Of a stretch of DNA of 64,000 nucleotides, positions 24,258 through 33,798 are shown in pieces. The notes under the pieces are model-generated. The model saw nothing but the letters and a program-made list of their open reading frames with translations. It searched no databases and was not told the origin of the DNA. The translations under genes were made by a program, and so were the position numbers. Each line of letters begins with the position of its first letter. Position 1 is the stretch's first letter. Source of the stretch: Paenibacillus nasutitermitis (GTDB taxonomy: Bacteria; Bacillota; Bacilli; Paenibacillales; Paenibacillaceae); assembly GCF_014641075.1 (NCBI RefSeq), contig NZ_BMHP01000009.1:62001-126000 (forward strand), written 5' to 3'.

Positions 24258-25541
24258 ATGTTTCAGTTTACCGGGGTAGACTCGCTAAATGAGTATCAAA
24301 GGAAAGTCACTCATGTTTATGGAAACGAGGCCGAACAAATGCGCTTTAAATGGATTTATCTTATACTTTTGAGTGCTTTGGCGATTAGACTCTACTACAT
24401 TTTTGGCAACTCGTTCCCCCCTCTGGCCGAAGATGCAATGTTCTACAGCAAGATGGCGAAGCAATTTCTGGAGACCGGGATACTTGGCTATAATTCAACA
24501 GAGCCTAATAGCTTTGTCACGCCTGGGTTTCCGCTGGTTCTCTCCGCAGTGTACGGGTTATTCGGTACCGCTCAGCTGGGGTTTCAACTCACACAAGTTG
24601 CGTTCAGCGTACTCACGATATGGGTTGTCTATCGGATCGCCCAAAAGTATTTAAGCGAGACGTTCAGCTTAATTAGCGCTGCATGCATGGCCATTTATCC
24701 AGGTTTTATTTATTCCAATGGACTGCTTCTGACCGAGGTTACGTTTACGTTGCTGCTGGCCTCATTTTTGTTATTGCTGTTGGAGGGCTTACAGAGGGGC
24801 CGGAGTTCGATATTAATTGCTGCCGGAGTTTTGCTGGGATTCAGCGTCTTGGTCCGGCCGACACCCGCGATTCTCGTCCTGCCCCTGGTTCTTTATTTCG
24901 CAATTCAGCTTCCATCCAAAAAGCTTGTTTTTCGAGCACTGTTCTATGTCGGTTTCAGTTCATTTATCGTCGTTCTTCCGTGGTGGATTCGAAATTCCCT
25001 GTTATTCGGCGAGCCCGTGTTATTTACTACTTCCGGAAACAATCCTTTACTGTGGGGTGTCCATCCTTACTCCATTGGGTGGGAGAATACTTTCTATTCT
25101 ATTTATCTAATGGATACCACTGAGCTTGAGCGGAATGCATTATGGGGTGACAGGGCGAAAGAAATGTTCCTCTCCCAGCTTCACCAGGCAGGATTTATCA
25201 AATGGTTTCTAATTGGCAAGCTAAACGCTTTCTGGAGGATCCCTTGGGTCGAAAACGGAGAGATTGCCCACATGTTCGGAAAATGGCGGAATCCTCTGCA
25301 CCTGTTGTTCGTTGCGGGAGGCTGGCTGGGCTTAATGGCAAGTGTTTGGCGCAAGCATGCGATCGCTTGGCTGGCGTTGGTTATCGTTATTTATACCATT
25401 ATGCATCAAATCATGCTGCCTATTCCCCGCTATGCTTACCCCATAATGCCTTACATGATTATCTTTTTCTGTTACGGAATGAGCCAGCTTTATGATGCGG
25501 TAAACAAGGGTGTAACAAAGGAGAATCGACATGCTTTATAA
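24258..25541 (+). CDS. Membrane glycosyltransferase, GT39/ArnT-like
   Basis: 427 residues with about ten TM helices. The first loop (FPPLAEDAMFYSKMAKQFLE) carries an acidic residue where polyprenyl-phosphate-dependent GT-C enzymes such as PMT/ArnT have their catalytic Asp/Glu. Helix 2 is preceded by NSFVTPGFPLVL. These proteins move a sugar from a lipid carrier to a target outside the membrane. The start at 24258 has only a weak site; Met at 24339, just before the first helix, is possible. It overlaps the next gene by 11 bp. Confidence 0.78.
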   Translation: MFQFTGVDSLNEYQRKVTHVYGNEAEQMRFKWIYLILLSALAIRLYYIFGNSFPPLAEDAMFYSKMAKQFLETGILGYNSTEPNSFVTPGFPLVLSAVYGLFGTAQLGFQLTQVAFSVLTIWVVYRIAQKYLSETFSLISAACMAIYPGFIYSNGLLLTEVTFTLLLASFLLLLLEGLQRGRSSILIAAGVLLGFSVLVRPTPAILVLPLVLYFAIQLPSKKLVFRALFYVGFSSFIVVLPWWIRNSLLFGEPVLFTTSGNNPLLWGVHPYSIGWENTFYSIYLMDTTELERNALWGDRAKEMFLSQLHQAGFIKWFLIGKLNAFWRIPWVENGEIAHMFGKWRNPLHLLFVAGGWLGLMASVWRKHAIAWLALVIVIYTIMHQIMLPIPRYAYPIMPYMIIFFCYGMSQLYDAVNKGVTKENRHAL

Positions 25542-26007
25542 AGCTTATGCTGGAGTTATCCTTGTATTTGCCACTCTTGTCTTATACAGTGTGTTTATAT
25601 TCGACCGTGATAGAGGAGAGCAGGAATGGAGGCAGGCTCAGGCAGAGAGAACTGCAGAATTCGTATTCACAAATTTTGAGGATTGGACGGTTTACAACAT
25701 CAGCAAGAAGGAGAGCGAATGGACCTCTACGACAAATGACCCGATCTTGATCGGCCCTTCTATGGAGATCTCTCAAGCCAAGCAAACTTATTTTCGCATC
25801 CAGCTATCGGTAAATGGCGAACGTGAGGTTCAAGTGTTTTGGAGGGGAGCAGGAGAATCATTTTCGGAAGCGAAAAGCAAAGTATTCTCCGGCAAGACGA
25901 TCGAATCGATGGTCGATGGCGATGTTGAACAGCTTCGAATCGATCCTGCTATGAAGCCAGGAGCGGATTTCATTATGCAGGAGGTACGTATTGAGAAGTA
26001 TCGCTAG
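25531..26007 (+). CDS. Membrane-anchored hypothetical protein, partner of the glycosyltransferase
   Basis: 158 residues; AAAGGAG precedes ATG inside the end of the upstream gene, so the two are translationally coupled. One N-terminal TM helix (YAGVILVFATLVLYSVFIF) is followed by an extracellular beta-rich region with evenly spaced aromatic residues. No family is recognised. The coupling suggests it assists or anchors the GT-C enzyme. Confidence 0.7.
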   Translation: MLYKAYAGVILVFATLVLYSVFIFDRDRGEQEWRQAQAERTAEFVFTNFEDWTVYNISKKESEWTSTTNDPILIGPSMEISQAKQTYFRIQLSVNGEREVQVFWRGAGESFSEAKSKVFSGKTIESMVDGDVEQLRIDPAMKPGADFIMQEVRIEKYR

Positions 26008-26049
26008 CCCTTCTGCACTTGCCGAAATGACTATGTTAAAGAAGAAAGG

Positions 26050-27267
26050 ATGATAGAAGTGCCAAATGATAGCCAAGCTCATCCTCCTACTGGTTCTGTT
26101 AGAGAAGTTGGTCGTTATCCGATCGATCTGACAGGTCCACGCAGTCACACTCTTGTCATTCAGCCCGGTGTGGGCAGTCTATCCCTTGGACCGTCGCAAT
26201 TGGGGAAGAAAGCAGACCTTCATGTCGCGTCTGATGCGCACATCGATTGGACCGTATTCAATGTCTTTGCCACACCGGCGGGCTCTCCCTGGCCGCGTTT
26301 TCTGCATTATACCGGCAGTGACACAGGCTTCTTTGACTGGGCGAAGAAACGTCCCATTGAAGAGATGACATGGACTCCGATCCTGTCCGCAGACACAGTG
26401 GTGGACGCCAGCGAGTCCAATTTGCATGGCTTGAATATTGAGTTGGACAAGTCAACGGGGCCTCTGAGCCTGAAACTTCCGAAGCGGCATTTCCGCTTGA
26501 GTGTGTCCGGCGAACTATCACGCTTCTCGGCCACAGGCGATATGCCCAGTTCGCTGACACTGGCACCACGCACCGGCCGACGCAGGAATGATCCTCCTTT
26601 CTTGCTGCCCGACCTGGGTGAGCTGCAACAGGTGACGAGCCTGACGCTGCAGAACACACCGCTGGGACAGCCCATATCGTTGGGGTGTCTAAACCGGTTC
26701 CCGAACCTTAACTCACTGAGTTTGTGGGGGAATTTCTGCGACCTGGAGTTATTAGCTCATCAAGCCCAGTTAACGAGTCTGGAGCTGCGCTTCATGCCCG
26801 ATCTGGAGGAGTTGCCGGCCTTGAACGCGTGGCCGTTGCTAGACAGATTTATCGCCTACAATGTGGAAGAGACCGCTGGCAAGCGTCTCAAACAGCAAAT
26901 GAAAACACGCGCCAAAACCCGCCCGTGGACATACCATGCTTCAGTGAGCCAATTACGAAAGCCTGAGTGGTGGACGGCCGAGTTCGGCCGCCCGTTCTCT
27001 TCCTGGCCTAAACGTCTGGCCAAGCCGGCTAACGAAGCTTACAATATTGCAAAGGCAGCCTTGGCCGAGGCCCGCAGCTTTGCCGATGCCGAGGCAGCCA
27101 TTACCGCTTTCACCGTGCGCTTCAACACCCTCAAAGGCATCGAAACCACCGAACGGGAAGACCTTGGTGAAGCGGTATGGCAACTCAGCCAGTCTGACCA
27201 CCTGATTGGCGGGCCTATAACGGAGGAGATGGCTCAACGCTGGTTCGATGCAGCGCGCGAATACTAA
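26050..27267 (+). CDS. Leucine-rich-repeat-type protein of unknown function
   Basis: 405 residues; GAAAGGATGATAGAAGTG offers a site for ATG 26050. No signal peptide. The middle (about 170-290) has irregular leucine-rich units (LQQVTSLTLQNTPLGQPISL, FPNLNSLSLWGNF, TSLELRFMPDLEELP). The C-terminal third is helical. The gene looks GC-richer than its neighbours and its protein style recalls LRR proteins of Gram-negative bacteria, so transfer is possible. It starts a row of orphan repeat-protein genes. Confidence 0.7.
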   Translation: MIEVPNDSQAHPPTGSVREVGRYPIDLTGPRSHTLVIQPGVGSLSLGPSQLGKKADLHVASDAHIDWTVFNVFATPAGSPWPRFLHYTGSDTGFFDWAKKRPIEEMTWTPILSADTVVDASESNLHGLNIELDKSTGPLSLKLPKRHFRLSVSGELSRFSATGDMPSSLTLAPRTGRRRNDPPFLLPDLGELQQVTSLTLQNTPLGQPISLGCLNRFPNLNSLSLWGNFCDLELLAHQAQLTSLELRFMPDLEELPALNAWPLLDRFIAYNVEETAGKRLKQQMKTRAKTRPWTYHASVSQLRKPEWWTAEFGRPFSSWPKRLAKPANEAYNIAKAALAEARSFADAEAAITAFTVRFNTLKGIETTEREDLGEAVWQLSQSDHLIGGPITEEMAQRWFDAAREY

Positions 27268-27346
27268 CTAAAATGAGAACATGAAGGTAAAGAAGGGGTT
27301 GACCGGTGATTACCGTTTATGAGGAACAGCGGAAAGGAGCTATAGT

Positions 27347-28426
27347 ATGTTCAATCTAAAAGGTATCGGGAGATTCGAGGAGCTGCCGGAAATCGCGTTG
27401 CACATTTACAAAGGAAATATTCCGGCTTTGCAGGCTGCAATTGCAGCAGGCTGGAATATTGAAGATGGCATCGTACTTAGCAAGCATACCACATTAAGTC
27501 CGCTCGATCTGGCGCTTATATTGCAGAGAATGGATGTTGTAAAGCTGTTGGTCGATCACGGCGTCAACCTGAATGTCCATCATAATCCGGCTTTTCTGCG
27601 AGCTGTTCGCTATTGCAAGGGGGACATCGTTCGCTACATTGCAGCGCAAGGAGCCAAGATGGACAAGCTCAATCAAACGGGATCAGGCGCATATTCACAG
27701 GCCTACTATGGCAACAAAAATAATATCCCGCTCATTCATGAGCTGGGATTAGATATGAAGCTGCATGGCGGTGCTGTATTGCGTCAAGCCGTATCGGACC
27801 ATGACTATAAGACACTCACGTATTTGCTCGATCATGGGGTGGACATCAATTATAATAAACCGGATATGGTCTATCCGTATCAAGCGACCCCGTTAACCGT
27901 TGCCGCGCGCATGGGTAATATGGCTATGGTCAAATTTTTGATTGAACGCGGTGCTGATGTGACTTTTGCGGAAAAGGACGGCGAGCGGCCGTATACGATT
28001 GCGGTCAGCAATAAGGATAAAGCATTGGCTGAATATTTGAAATCGCTGGAGCTGGAAGAATTACATAATATGGAAAATGAAAAATATAAGTTGAAAAAAT
28101 ATAAATTGACCGATGAGCTGGTCAGCTTTCTTACCGGAGACAAGCTGCGCCATGAGCTGGCGCAAAATGAATATGAAATCGGGTATATCGAATTTTTCAC
28201 ATTAACCGATACGATTGAGATGAAAGTTGGCAGGCAAAAGCTGCTGCGTCTGTCAGCCGATATCGACGATTACTCCGATCTGCAGCTAGTGTGGAATCCG
28301 AAGAAAAAAGGCCTGATAGGCTGTTATGACGTGGAGCATCAGGTTTATGCGGATTTATGCAGCTTCACAGAGTTTCTAGCGCAGCCTGAAATATACCTCA
28401 TCAGGTTTCTTGAAGGAGAGCTGTAA
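27347..28426 (+). CDS. Ankyrin-repeat protein with unknown C-terminal domain
   Basis: 359 residues; GGAAAGGAG precedes ATG. Ankyrin units cover about 25-230 (SPLDLALILQRMDVVKLLVD, TPLTVAARMGNMAMVKFLIE, GADVTFAEKDGERPYTIAVS). The last 110 residues form a separate domain (ELVSFLTGDKLRHELAQNEY, LVWNPKKKGLIGCYDVEHQV, FLAQPEIYLIRFLEGEL) resembling small immunity-type or SMI1/KNR4-like domains, but I cannot assign it firmly. No signal peptide. Ankyrin proteins of this layout often sit in toxin-immunity regions. Confidence 0.75.
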   Translation: MFNLKGIGRFEELPEIALHIYKGNIPALQAAIAAGWNIEDGIVLSKHTTLSPLDLALILQRMDVVKLLVDHGVNLNVHHNPAFLRAVRYCKGDIVRYIAAQGAKMDKLNQTGSGAYSQAYYGNKNNIPLIHELGLDMKLHGGAVLRQAVSDHDYKTLTYLLDHGVDINYNKPDMVYPYQATPLTVAARMGNMAMVKFLIERGADVTFAEKDGERPYTIAVSNKDKALAEYLKSLELEELHNMENEKYKLKKYKLTDELVSFLTGDKLRHELAQNEYEIGYIEFFTLTDTIEMKVGRQKLLRLSADIDDYSDLQLVWNPKKKGLIGCYDVEHQVYADLCSFTEFLAQPEIYLIRFLEGEL

Positions 28427-28508
28427 ATGAAGAACCGCTGTTTGTCACACTAACGCTGGTAGGGGAGCAAGTATAAGTTAATGGAAAGCGATAAGAGGAG
28501 GCCATCCC

Positions 28509-28880
28509 GTGGTGAAGAAGATCGGCCAAACGTTGTCCCGGATTATCGAGGAACCAGTGATGACCGCCGGATATATGAATGAGGACTTGTTTGAGTTGTC
28601 TTTTTTCGAGAATGGAGGCATTCAAGCCGAAAGGATCTTTTGTGAGCAGTGGATGAGGGAAGAATATGAGGAACTCAAGGAAGAGCGTATTAATGATGAC
28701 TACCTGCGGAAAGTGCTGGATATCCGTAAAGAGAATTTTGACGACTTCATTAGCATGACGAGTCCGGAACAAGCCGTAGATAAGCTGTCAGAACTTGTAA
28801 GCATGTCTTTATGGAGTGATTCGAAGTGGATACCGCACGAAGAAACGCTCAGAAAACGATTTAGGAAATATGAATTTTGA
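28509..28880 (+). CDS. Small hypothetical protein, possibly truncated
   Basis: 123 residues from GTG with AGAGGAGG 7 bp upstream. Very acidic and helical (FCEQWMREEYEELKEERIND, LDIRKENFDDFISMTSPEQA). It may be the C-terminal piece of a longer protein, since it has no obvious N-terminal fold. No family is recognised. It is in line with the neighbouring orphan genes. Confidence 0.6.
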   Translation: MVKKIGQTLSRIIEEPVMTAGYMNEDLFELSFFENGGIQAERIFCEQWMREEYEELKEERINDDYLRKVLDIRKENFDDFISMTSPEQAVDKLSELVSMSLWSDSKWIPHEETLRKRFRKYEF

Positions 28881-28924
28881 ACATATATGAGCTGAATATG
28901 CGCGCTTCCCTGCTTTAGACAGAG

Positions 28925-29563
28925 ATGATGAAGAGTGGTGAACCAGAAATGGACAAATTAAAGAACAGCGGATTTTATAAGCTTAAATTCTTCATACGGC
29001 CGGAAGAGTTCAAAAGCGTTTTGAAGCTTTTTGAACATAAGCAAGCGCAATTTCATCTTACCAACTATGACCGGACAGAGCATGATCAGAATCAGGTGTA
29101 TGAGGCTTATCAGACATTTTATCAGTATTTTGCGGCAGAGGAAAAAAGCAACGCTGGTCACCCCTTCTTTGTTTATTCCATTTCTGTTGCATCTGATCAT
29201 GAAAGCTCCGGATTTTTTGCGAGAAATGAAGGTGTCCATTTTCCATATTGCGGACAATGGGCAGAGGATGAACTTCCGTGTATCTTGCTTTCATTTCCAA
29301 AAGGCTTTCAAATTGAAATGGAAGATGAAAAAGGGAAGTATTATATCTATGAGGATATCCGGAACCATAAACCGTTAACGTATTCGTTCTTCGATGAGAT
29401 AACGGGCACTATTAAAAAAATGACAAAGCCGCTTCGCTTCTCGGCTCATGACGCAGATGCTATGAAGGAGCAAAAGCCTTCGGTGCGTATAAGCCATGAT
29501 GCGATTCACGACTTGAGCAAATCGTGGATTTTCAGTAAATATGGACTTGTGATCCATGGCTAA
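28925..29563 (+). CDS. Hypothetical cytoplasmic protein
   Basis: 212 residues. The start may be ATG 28925 or Met 28949; neither has a strong site. Aromatic-rich segments (FYKLKFFIRPEEFKSVLKLF, YQTFYQYFAAEEKSN, GQWAEDELPCILLSFPKGFQ) indicate a compact alpha/beta protein without membrane segments. No family is recognised. It follows the acidic small gene and ankyrin gene on the same strand, within a row of orphan genes such as is common around immunity loci. Confidence 0.65.
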   Translation: MMKSGEPEMDKLKNSGFYKLKFFIRPEEFKSVLKLFEHKQAQFHLTNYDRTEHDQNQVYEAYQTFYQYFAAEEKSNAGHPFFVYSISVASDHESSGFFARNEGVHFPYCGQWAEDELPCILLSFPKGFQIEMEDEKGKYYIYEDIRNHKPLTYSFFDEITGTIKKMTKPLRFSAHDADAMKEQKPSVRISHDAIHDLSKSWIFSKYGLVIHG

Positions 29564-29571
29564 TGACGACC

Positions 29572-29596
29572 AGGCCGCCGATTAATTCGACGGCCT
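29572..29596. terminator. Possible bidirectional hairpin between convergent genes
   Basis: AGGCCG / CGGCCT arms enclose an AT-rich centre between convergent genes. There is no clear T-run on either side, so the call is weak. Confidence 0.35.
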
Positions 29597-29677
29597 TCTG
29601 CCGGGCAGCCGTTTTCCGGATCGGCCCCGGCATTGCAAAGTCGCTGATCGTGTTCGGCTGCATAAATAATGAGGTGC

Positions 29678-30010
29678 TTAGGACCCATAACGGCGTCCGT
29701 TCATATAAAAATTGTCCTCTCGGCCGACCCGGAAGGAAATCTCCAGATCGGGTATGCCAAGCGACCGGACATGCCTATCGATCGCCTCGGCCATATTATC
29801 ACGCACTTCGTCCCCCCGCTCAAACCACCATACGTCGATGAAAGGGTACGAATCGGTATATTTCCCGTCGAAGATAGCGGTGACGTGCAGGCACTCTAAG
29901 GTGAAATTATCCGTTCCGCACTTACATATTGCGGCCATCTCCTCTACGAGAGGTATGCTAATTGCGCGTATGCCCTCGGCTGGAATTCCTCTAAAAATTA
30001 ATTGCGGCAT
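29678..30010 (-). CDS. DUF1904 family protein
   Basis: 110 residues; ACAGGAGGATATTAG precedes ATG. The sequence LIFRGIPAEGIRAISIPLVE, then IDVWWFERGDEVRDNMAEAI, matches DUF1904, a tautomerase-superfamily-like small fold of unknown function. The usual catalytic N-terminal proline is at position 2 (MPQL), which fits the tautomerase fold if Met is removed. It is a single-gene unit. Confidence 0.85.
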   Translation of the reverse strand: MPQLIFRGIPAEGIRAISIPLVEEMAAICKCGTDNFTLECLHVTAIFDGKYTDSYPFIDVWWFERGDEVRDNMAEAIDRHVRSLGIPDLEISFRVGREDNFYMNGRRYGS

Positions 30011-30187
30011 CTAATATCCTCCTGTGATATGGCTTTTTTAAAATTAGGGCGATGGAAAGGATCGCTCTTTTTTATGTGGGTCCCGTAACAAAAGATTAAA
30101 TCAAAATAGGTCAAGATGCTAGTCTTTATTGAATCTTCCTGGCTCAGGATACGATGCATCCAACCTCGGCCGATGTTGACAGACACT

Positions 30188-32566
30188 TTATATAGGAAAC
30201 GGGGACCTGGCGGCCTGTTGTTCCGCATGTTTCCGGTATTGTCCGGGCGTGACGCCCGTCGTTTTTTTGAACGTGCGTATAAAATTTTGAACGGAAGTAT
30301 ACCGCAGTTTTTCGGCGATGTCCTGAAGCTTGATCGTCGGATTGTCCAGCATCTCTGTTGCTTTCCGCATCCGGTAAGCAATAACATAGTCCACGAACTT
30401 CTCCTCGACGATCTGCTTGAATATTCGGCTGAGCTGAACGGGATGAATATGGACGAGATCGGAACAGAGCTGTAAGGAGATATCTTGATCGTAACGGGCA
30501 TGGATATAATCCAGCACTTCTTGTACGATGCGGATTTTCTCGGCCGTTTGGTCTTCCGGCTTGGGTGTCAAGAGCGGGATGATCACCGTTTTGAAATAAT
30601 GATTCATATCCGATATCGTCGGCTGTTCGGCAAGGGAGAGCAGAAGCGGTTCGATCGTCTCCGGCGAGATAGCCTTGTTCTGTTGGTGTTTAGCCGCTTT
30701 GATCAAAGACGCAAAAAGCCGGGTGAAGAAGCCGGTGACAAACTCCCTTGTCATTTCGTATCCGTCCTTCATCGTCTCGGTCAACAGATCGAACGTCTCT
30801 AAAGCTTCTTCGATTCGCCACGCTTGCAAAGCCGCGCATATTTTCGCTTCTTGCTCATAAAGAACGTCCACCTGAAAAGCCAGCCGGGGTTCAAGCGCAT
30901 TCATTAGAATGGTTTCTTTATCGCCCAGCAGAAAACGATAGCGCAGTGCTCGGACCGCTTCGATATAGGCATCGTGCACATCCGGTATTCCAAAGCTTGA
31001 ATGACTTGCAGCGATAAAAACCGGGAAAGGCAGGTGACGGCGAAACGCACTCAACATCTCGTTTCCATATGTCCGAAGCAATTCATTGCCGGGAGGATGC
31101 GCCATAGGAATCAGAACGGCGAATAAGCCCGGATGCATGGTCAGAATATGAGGGATCAGACTGTGTAAGCGCAAGACCTCCTGAGCGATATTCTGTATGC
31201 AATAGAAAAATAAATATTGGTCGGTCCGCGAGTATGTCTTATCGAGCATCAACTGATCCGTCTCGATTAGAAACAGAGCGTAGTGAGCTTCTCCTTGTCC
31301 GGCTGCCCAGCCGGTCATGGAGGCGGAATCCTGAGGATTACCGAGCAACAGCTGATGTAAACGGTAATTTTCCATATGCGCGAAGTAGGCGGCAGCTTCT
31401 TCCGAAAGCTTTTGGTTTTGCTCCATCACGCGGCTTACAAAATGATCGAGCCACTGAATTTCATCTCCGACGCGCCCCTCCGTCTGCCCTTTGGAAAGTT
31501 TGCCGGCAAGCCGCTGTACAGGTTCGTAAATATTACGGGACGCCTTCAATGCGATGAATATGGCGATTAGAATAAGTGCGAGACTGATAAGTAGAATCGT
31601 ATACAAGGTTTGCCTGGGCTTCGAAGTCAAGGCATCCATAGGAATCGAAATGATATAATTCCATGCTTTAGTACCGGAGGGCAGCGTGTAAATCAAGCGT
31701 CGTTCACCCTCCAAATCTGCCGTATATTTTCCGATGGCGGGAAAATCGTCGTCGGAGCCGCCGGAGTTCGAGAGACTGTTCAGCTCCTGAACGATATCGT
31801 TGTTCAGACGGTTTCCGATGGCATCCGGGTTGGAGTGCATGAGTATGTTGCCGTCTCTATTGGCGATAAACATGGATGATGACGGGTATTCGGGAGGCAG
31901 CGTCAACAGCCGGCTTAGCTCGCTCGCATCGAAGTAAATGATAATGGCTCCACCTAGCGAGTTGCCCGTGCTTTGCATGAAAGGGCATATCACTGTAATG
32001 ACCGGCTTCGTAAATCGTTCGTTTACTTGAAGTCCCATACGCGTATCGATCCATCGGCTGCCGATCGGATGGTCACGGGATTCGTTCAGCACCTTGGGGT
32101 CGTTGAATTGGTCTTCCGTTAGGATATTTCCGTCGGAGGTCATAATTTTTTTGTAATGGGGCGAATAAAAATCGACTTCCAGCGCCTGGCCCATACCGTT
32201 TTTCACGACGTTAAGCATGTCCCCCAACTGCAGAACCATTTTCCAATTAGCCGGGACAAGATCCTCATTCGTAAAACGATTAAGTGTAGCGAGATTATCG
32301 GAATTGTAATTATGGTAGGTGAATTGAAACAGCAGATCGTTCAGCCGTCTGAAAACCCCCTCCATTTCTTTTTCGTTCTGCCGCAAAAAATACATATTGG
32401 ATTGATAGGCTTGATCAAGAATGATAGACGACGTAAATCTTGCGGTGAACAGTCCGATAACGGCTACGGGAATACTGGAAAGAAGCAGCAGGCTGACCAG
32501 CAGCTTCTTTTTCATTTGATGGCCGGAGCGCATCCAGGTCCACAAGCCTTGAAGCTTCTTCATCAT
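30188..32566 (-). CDS. Membrane-anchored AraC-family sensor-regulator (uptake locus 2)
   Basis: 792 residues. ATG at 32566 is favoured by CCGGAG 9 bp upstream; an upstream TTG has no spacing. A TM helix (about 22-45), a dCache-like extracellular sensor (about 50-295), a second TM helix (about 303-325) and a HAMP-like linker lead to the C-terminal AraC HTH pair (SLQLCSDLVHIHPVQLSRIF, then DIAEKLRYTSVQNFIRTFKK). It is divergent from the locus 2 permease, which it probably activates. The layout parallels the regulator of locus 1. Confidence 0.92.
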   Translation of the reverse strand: MMKKLQGLWTWMRSGHQMKKKLLVSLLLLSSIPVAVIGLFTARFTSSIILDQAYQSNMYFLRQNEKEMEGVFRRLNDLLFQFTYHNYNSDNLATLNRFTNEDLVPANWKMVLQLGDMLNVVKNGMGQALEVDFYSPHYKKIMTSDGNILTEDQFNDPKVLNESRDHPIGSRWIDTRMGLQVNERFTKPVITVICPFMQSTGNSLGGAIIIYFDASELSRLLTLPPEYPSSSMFIANRDGNILMHSNPDAIGNRLNNDIVQELNSLSNSGGSDDDFPAIGKYTADLEGERRLIYTLPSGTKAWNYIISIPMDALTSKPRQTLYTILLISLALILIAIFIALKASRNIYEPVQRLAGKLSKGQTEGRVGDEIQWLDHFVSRVMEQNQKLSEEAAAYFAHMENYRLHQLLLGNPQDSASMTGWAAGQGEAHYALFLIETDQLMLDKTYSRTDQYLFFYCIQNIAQEVLRLHSLIPHILTMHPGLFAVLIPMAHPPGNELLRTYGNEMLSAFRRHLPFPVFIAASHSSFGIPDVHDAYIEAVRALRYRFLLGDKETILMNALEPRLAFQVDVLYEQEAKICAALQAWRIEEALETFDLLTETMKDGYEMTREFVTGFFTRLFASLIKAAKHQQNKAISPETIEPLLLSLAEQPTISDMNHYFKTVIIPLLTPKPEDQTAEKIRIVQEVLDYIHARYDQDISLQLCSDLVHIHPVQLSRIFKQIVEEKFVDYVIAYRMRKATEMLDNPTIKLQDIAEKLRYTSVQNFIRTFKKTTGVTPGQYRKHAEQQAARSPFPI

Positions 32567-32818
32567 GAGAGTCAACTCCGGTAGGGGATTATCGCAATAT
32601 GCCTAATTTCCATTTCCATTATAGCATCAAGCATTCCCGTCAATGGAAGTGTCATCATTTTCACATGTATCATTTTTTAGCAGCAATACGCTGCGGAGGC
32701 TTTCGATAAGGATTAAAAAGTGATTATTGATTGTCACGGAAAAATCCGCAATGATGGGTTCATGTCATCGATGACGCTTATTTTGCCGCAAAAACGGACG
32801 GAAGCGGGAGGGAACCGA

Positions 32819-33772
32819 TTGGATGTAACGACAAACGCGGGGGCTCGAATAATTACAGAAGCTCGTAGGCGGAAAAGAGGCTTTCGCCGTTTTCGGGATG
32901 AGAAGTACTTGTGGTTATTGGTTTTGCCGGGGCTGATTTATTTCGCCGTGTTTAAGTATTTGCCGATGTTCGGCATTGTGATCGCCTTTAAGGATTACAA
33001 TCCTTTCACGGGCATTTGGCGGAGCCCCTGGGCCGGCTTCGAATATTTTCAGCGCATGGCGGACAGTCCCGATGTTTTGCGCGTTTTATGGAACACGATT
33101 GTGCTCAGTTTTTATCAGATCGCCTTTGTGTTTTTCGTACCGATTGTTTTGGCGCTGATGATTAACGAGGTGGCTTCTCCGTGGTTGAAGCGGCTGATCC
33201 AGACCGTCATTTATTTGCCGCATTTTTTGTCCTGGGTCGTCGTGGCGGGCGTTTTTTACCTTCTGTTCAACAGCAGCGGGAGCGTGACCGGCATTCTCGC
33301 GAGCCTTGGCTTTGACAATGCGAATGTGCTGACGGATCCGGCGATGTTCCGGCCGCTTATTATTTTGCAATCGATCTGGAAAGAGGCGGGCTGGGGGACC
33401 ATCATTTATTTGGCTGCCCTCCTGGGCGTCGACCCGGAGTTGTACGAAGCGGCCAAAATCGACGGTGCCGGACGTTTCCGCCAAATGTGGAATATTTCGC
33501 TTCCGGGTATTAGAAGCACAGTTTGTATCCTGCTTATTCTCCGGATGGGGAGCGTGCTGGATGTCGGCTTCGAGCAAATTTTTCTTATGCTGAACCCGCA
33601 AGTATCCCATGTCGGTGAAGTAATCGATACTTATGTATACTTCCAAGGGATTCGTCAAGGAAACTTCAGCTTCGCGGCAGCCGTCGGCTTGATGAAAGGG
33701 ATTGTCGGATTGTTCATGATCGCATCGGCTAATTGGCTGACCAGGAGATTGGGCGAGAAGGGGTTATTTTAA
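32819..33772 (+). CDS. Sugar ABC transporter permease, LplB type (locus 2)
   Basis: 317 residues from TTG at 32819, chosen because GGGAGGG lies 6 bp upstream and the length then fits the family. A longer start (GTG 32720, AAGGA upstream) would add 33 residues. Typical LplB motifs: LWLLVLPGLIYFAVFKYLPM and GIVIAFKDYNPF. The EAA loop has YEAAKIDGAGRFRQMWNISL. First gene of a four-gene operon without its own ATPase. Confidence 0.92.
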   Translation: MDVTTNAGARIITEARRRKRGFRRFRDEKYLWLLVLPGLIYFAVFKYLPMFGIVIAFKDYNPFTGIWRSPWAGFEYFQRMADSPDVLRVLWNTIVLSFYQIAFVFFVPIVLALMINEVASPWLKRLIQTVIYLPHFLSWVVVAGVFYLLFNSSGSVTGILASLGFDNANVLTDPAMFRPLIILQSIWKEAGWGTIIYLAALLGVDPELYEAAKIDGAGRFRQMWNISLPGIRSTVCILLILRMGSVLDVGFEQIFLMLNPQVSHVGEVIDTYVYFQGIRQGNFSFAAAVGLMKGIVGLFMIASANWLTRRLGEKGLF

Positions 33773-33798
33773 TAAGTATAAATAGAGGAGGTCATTCT

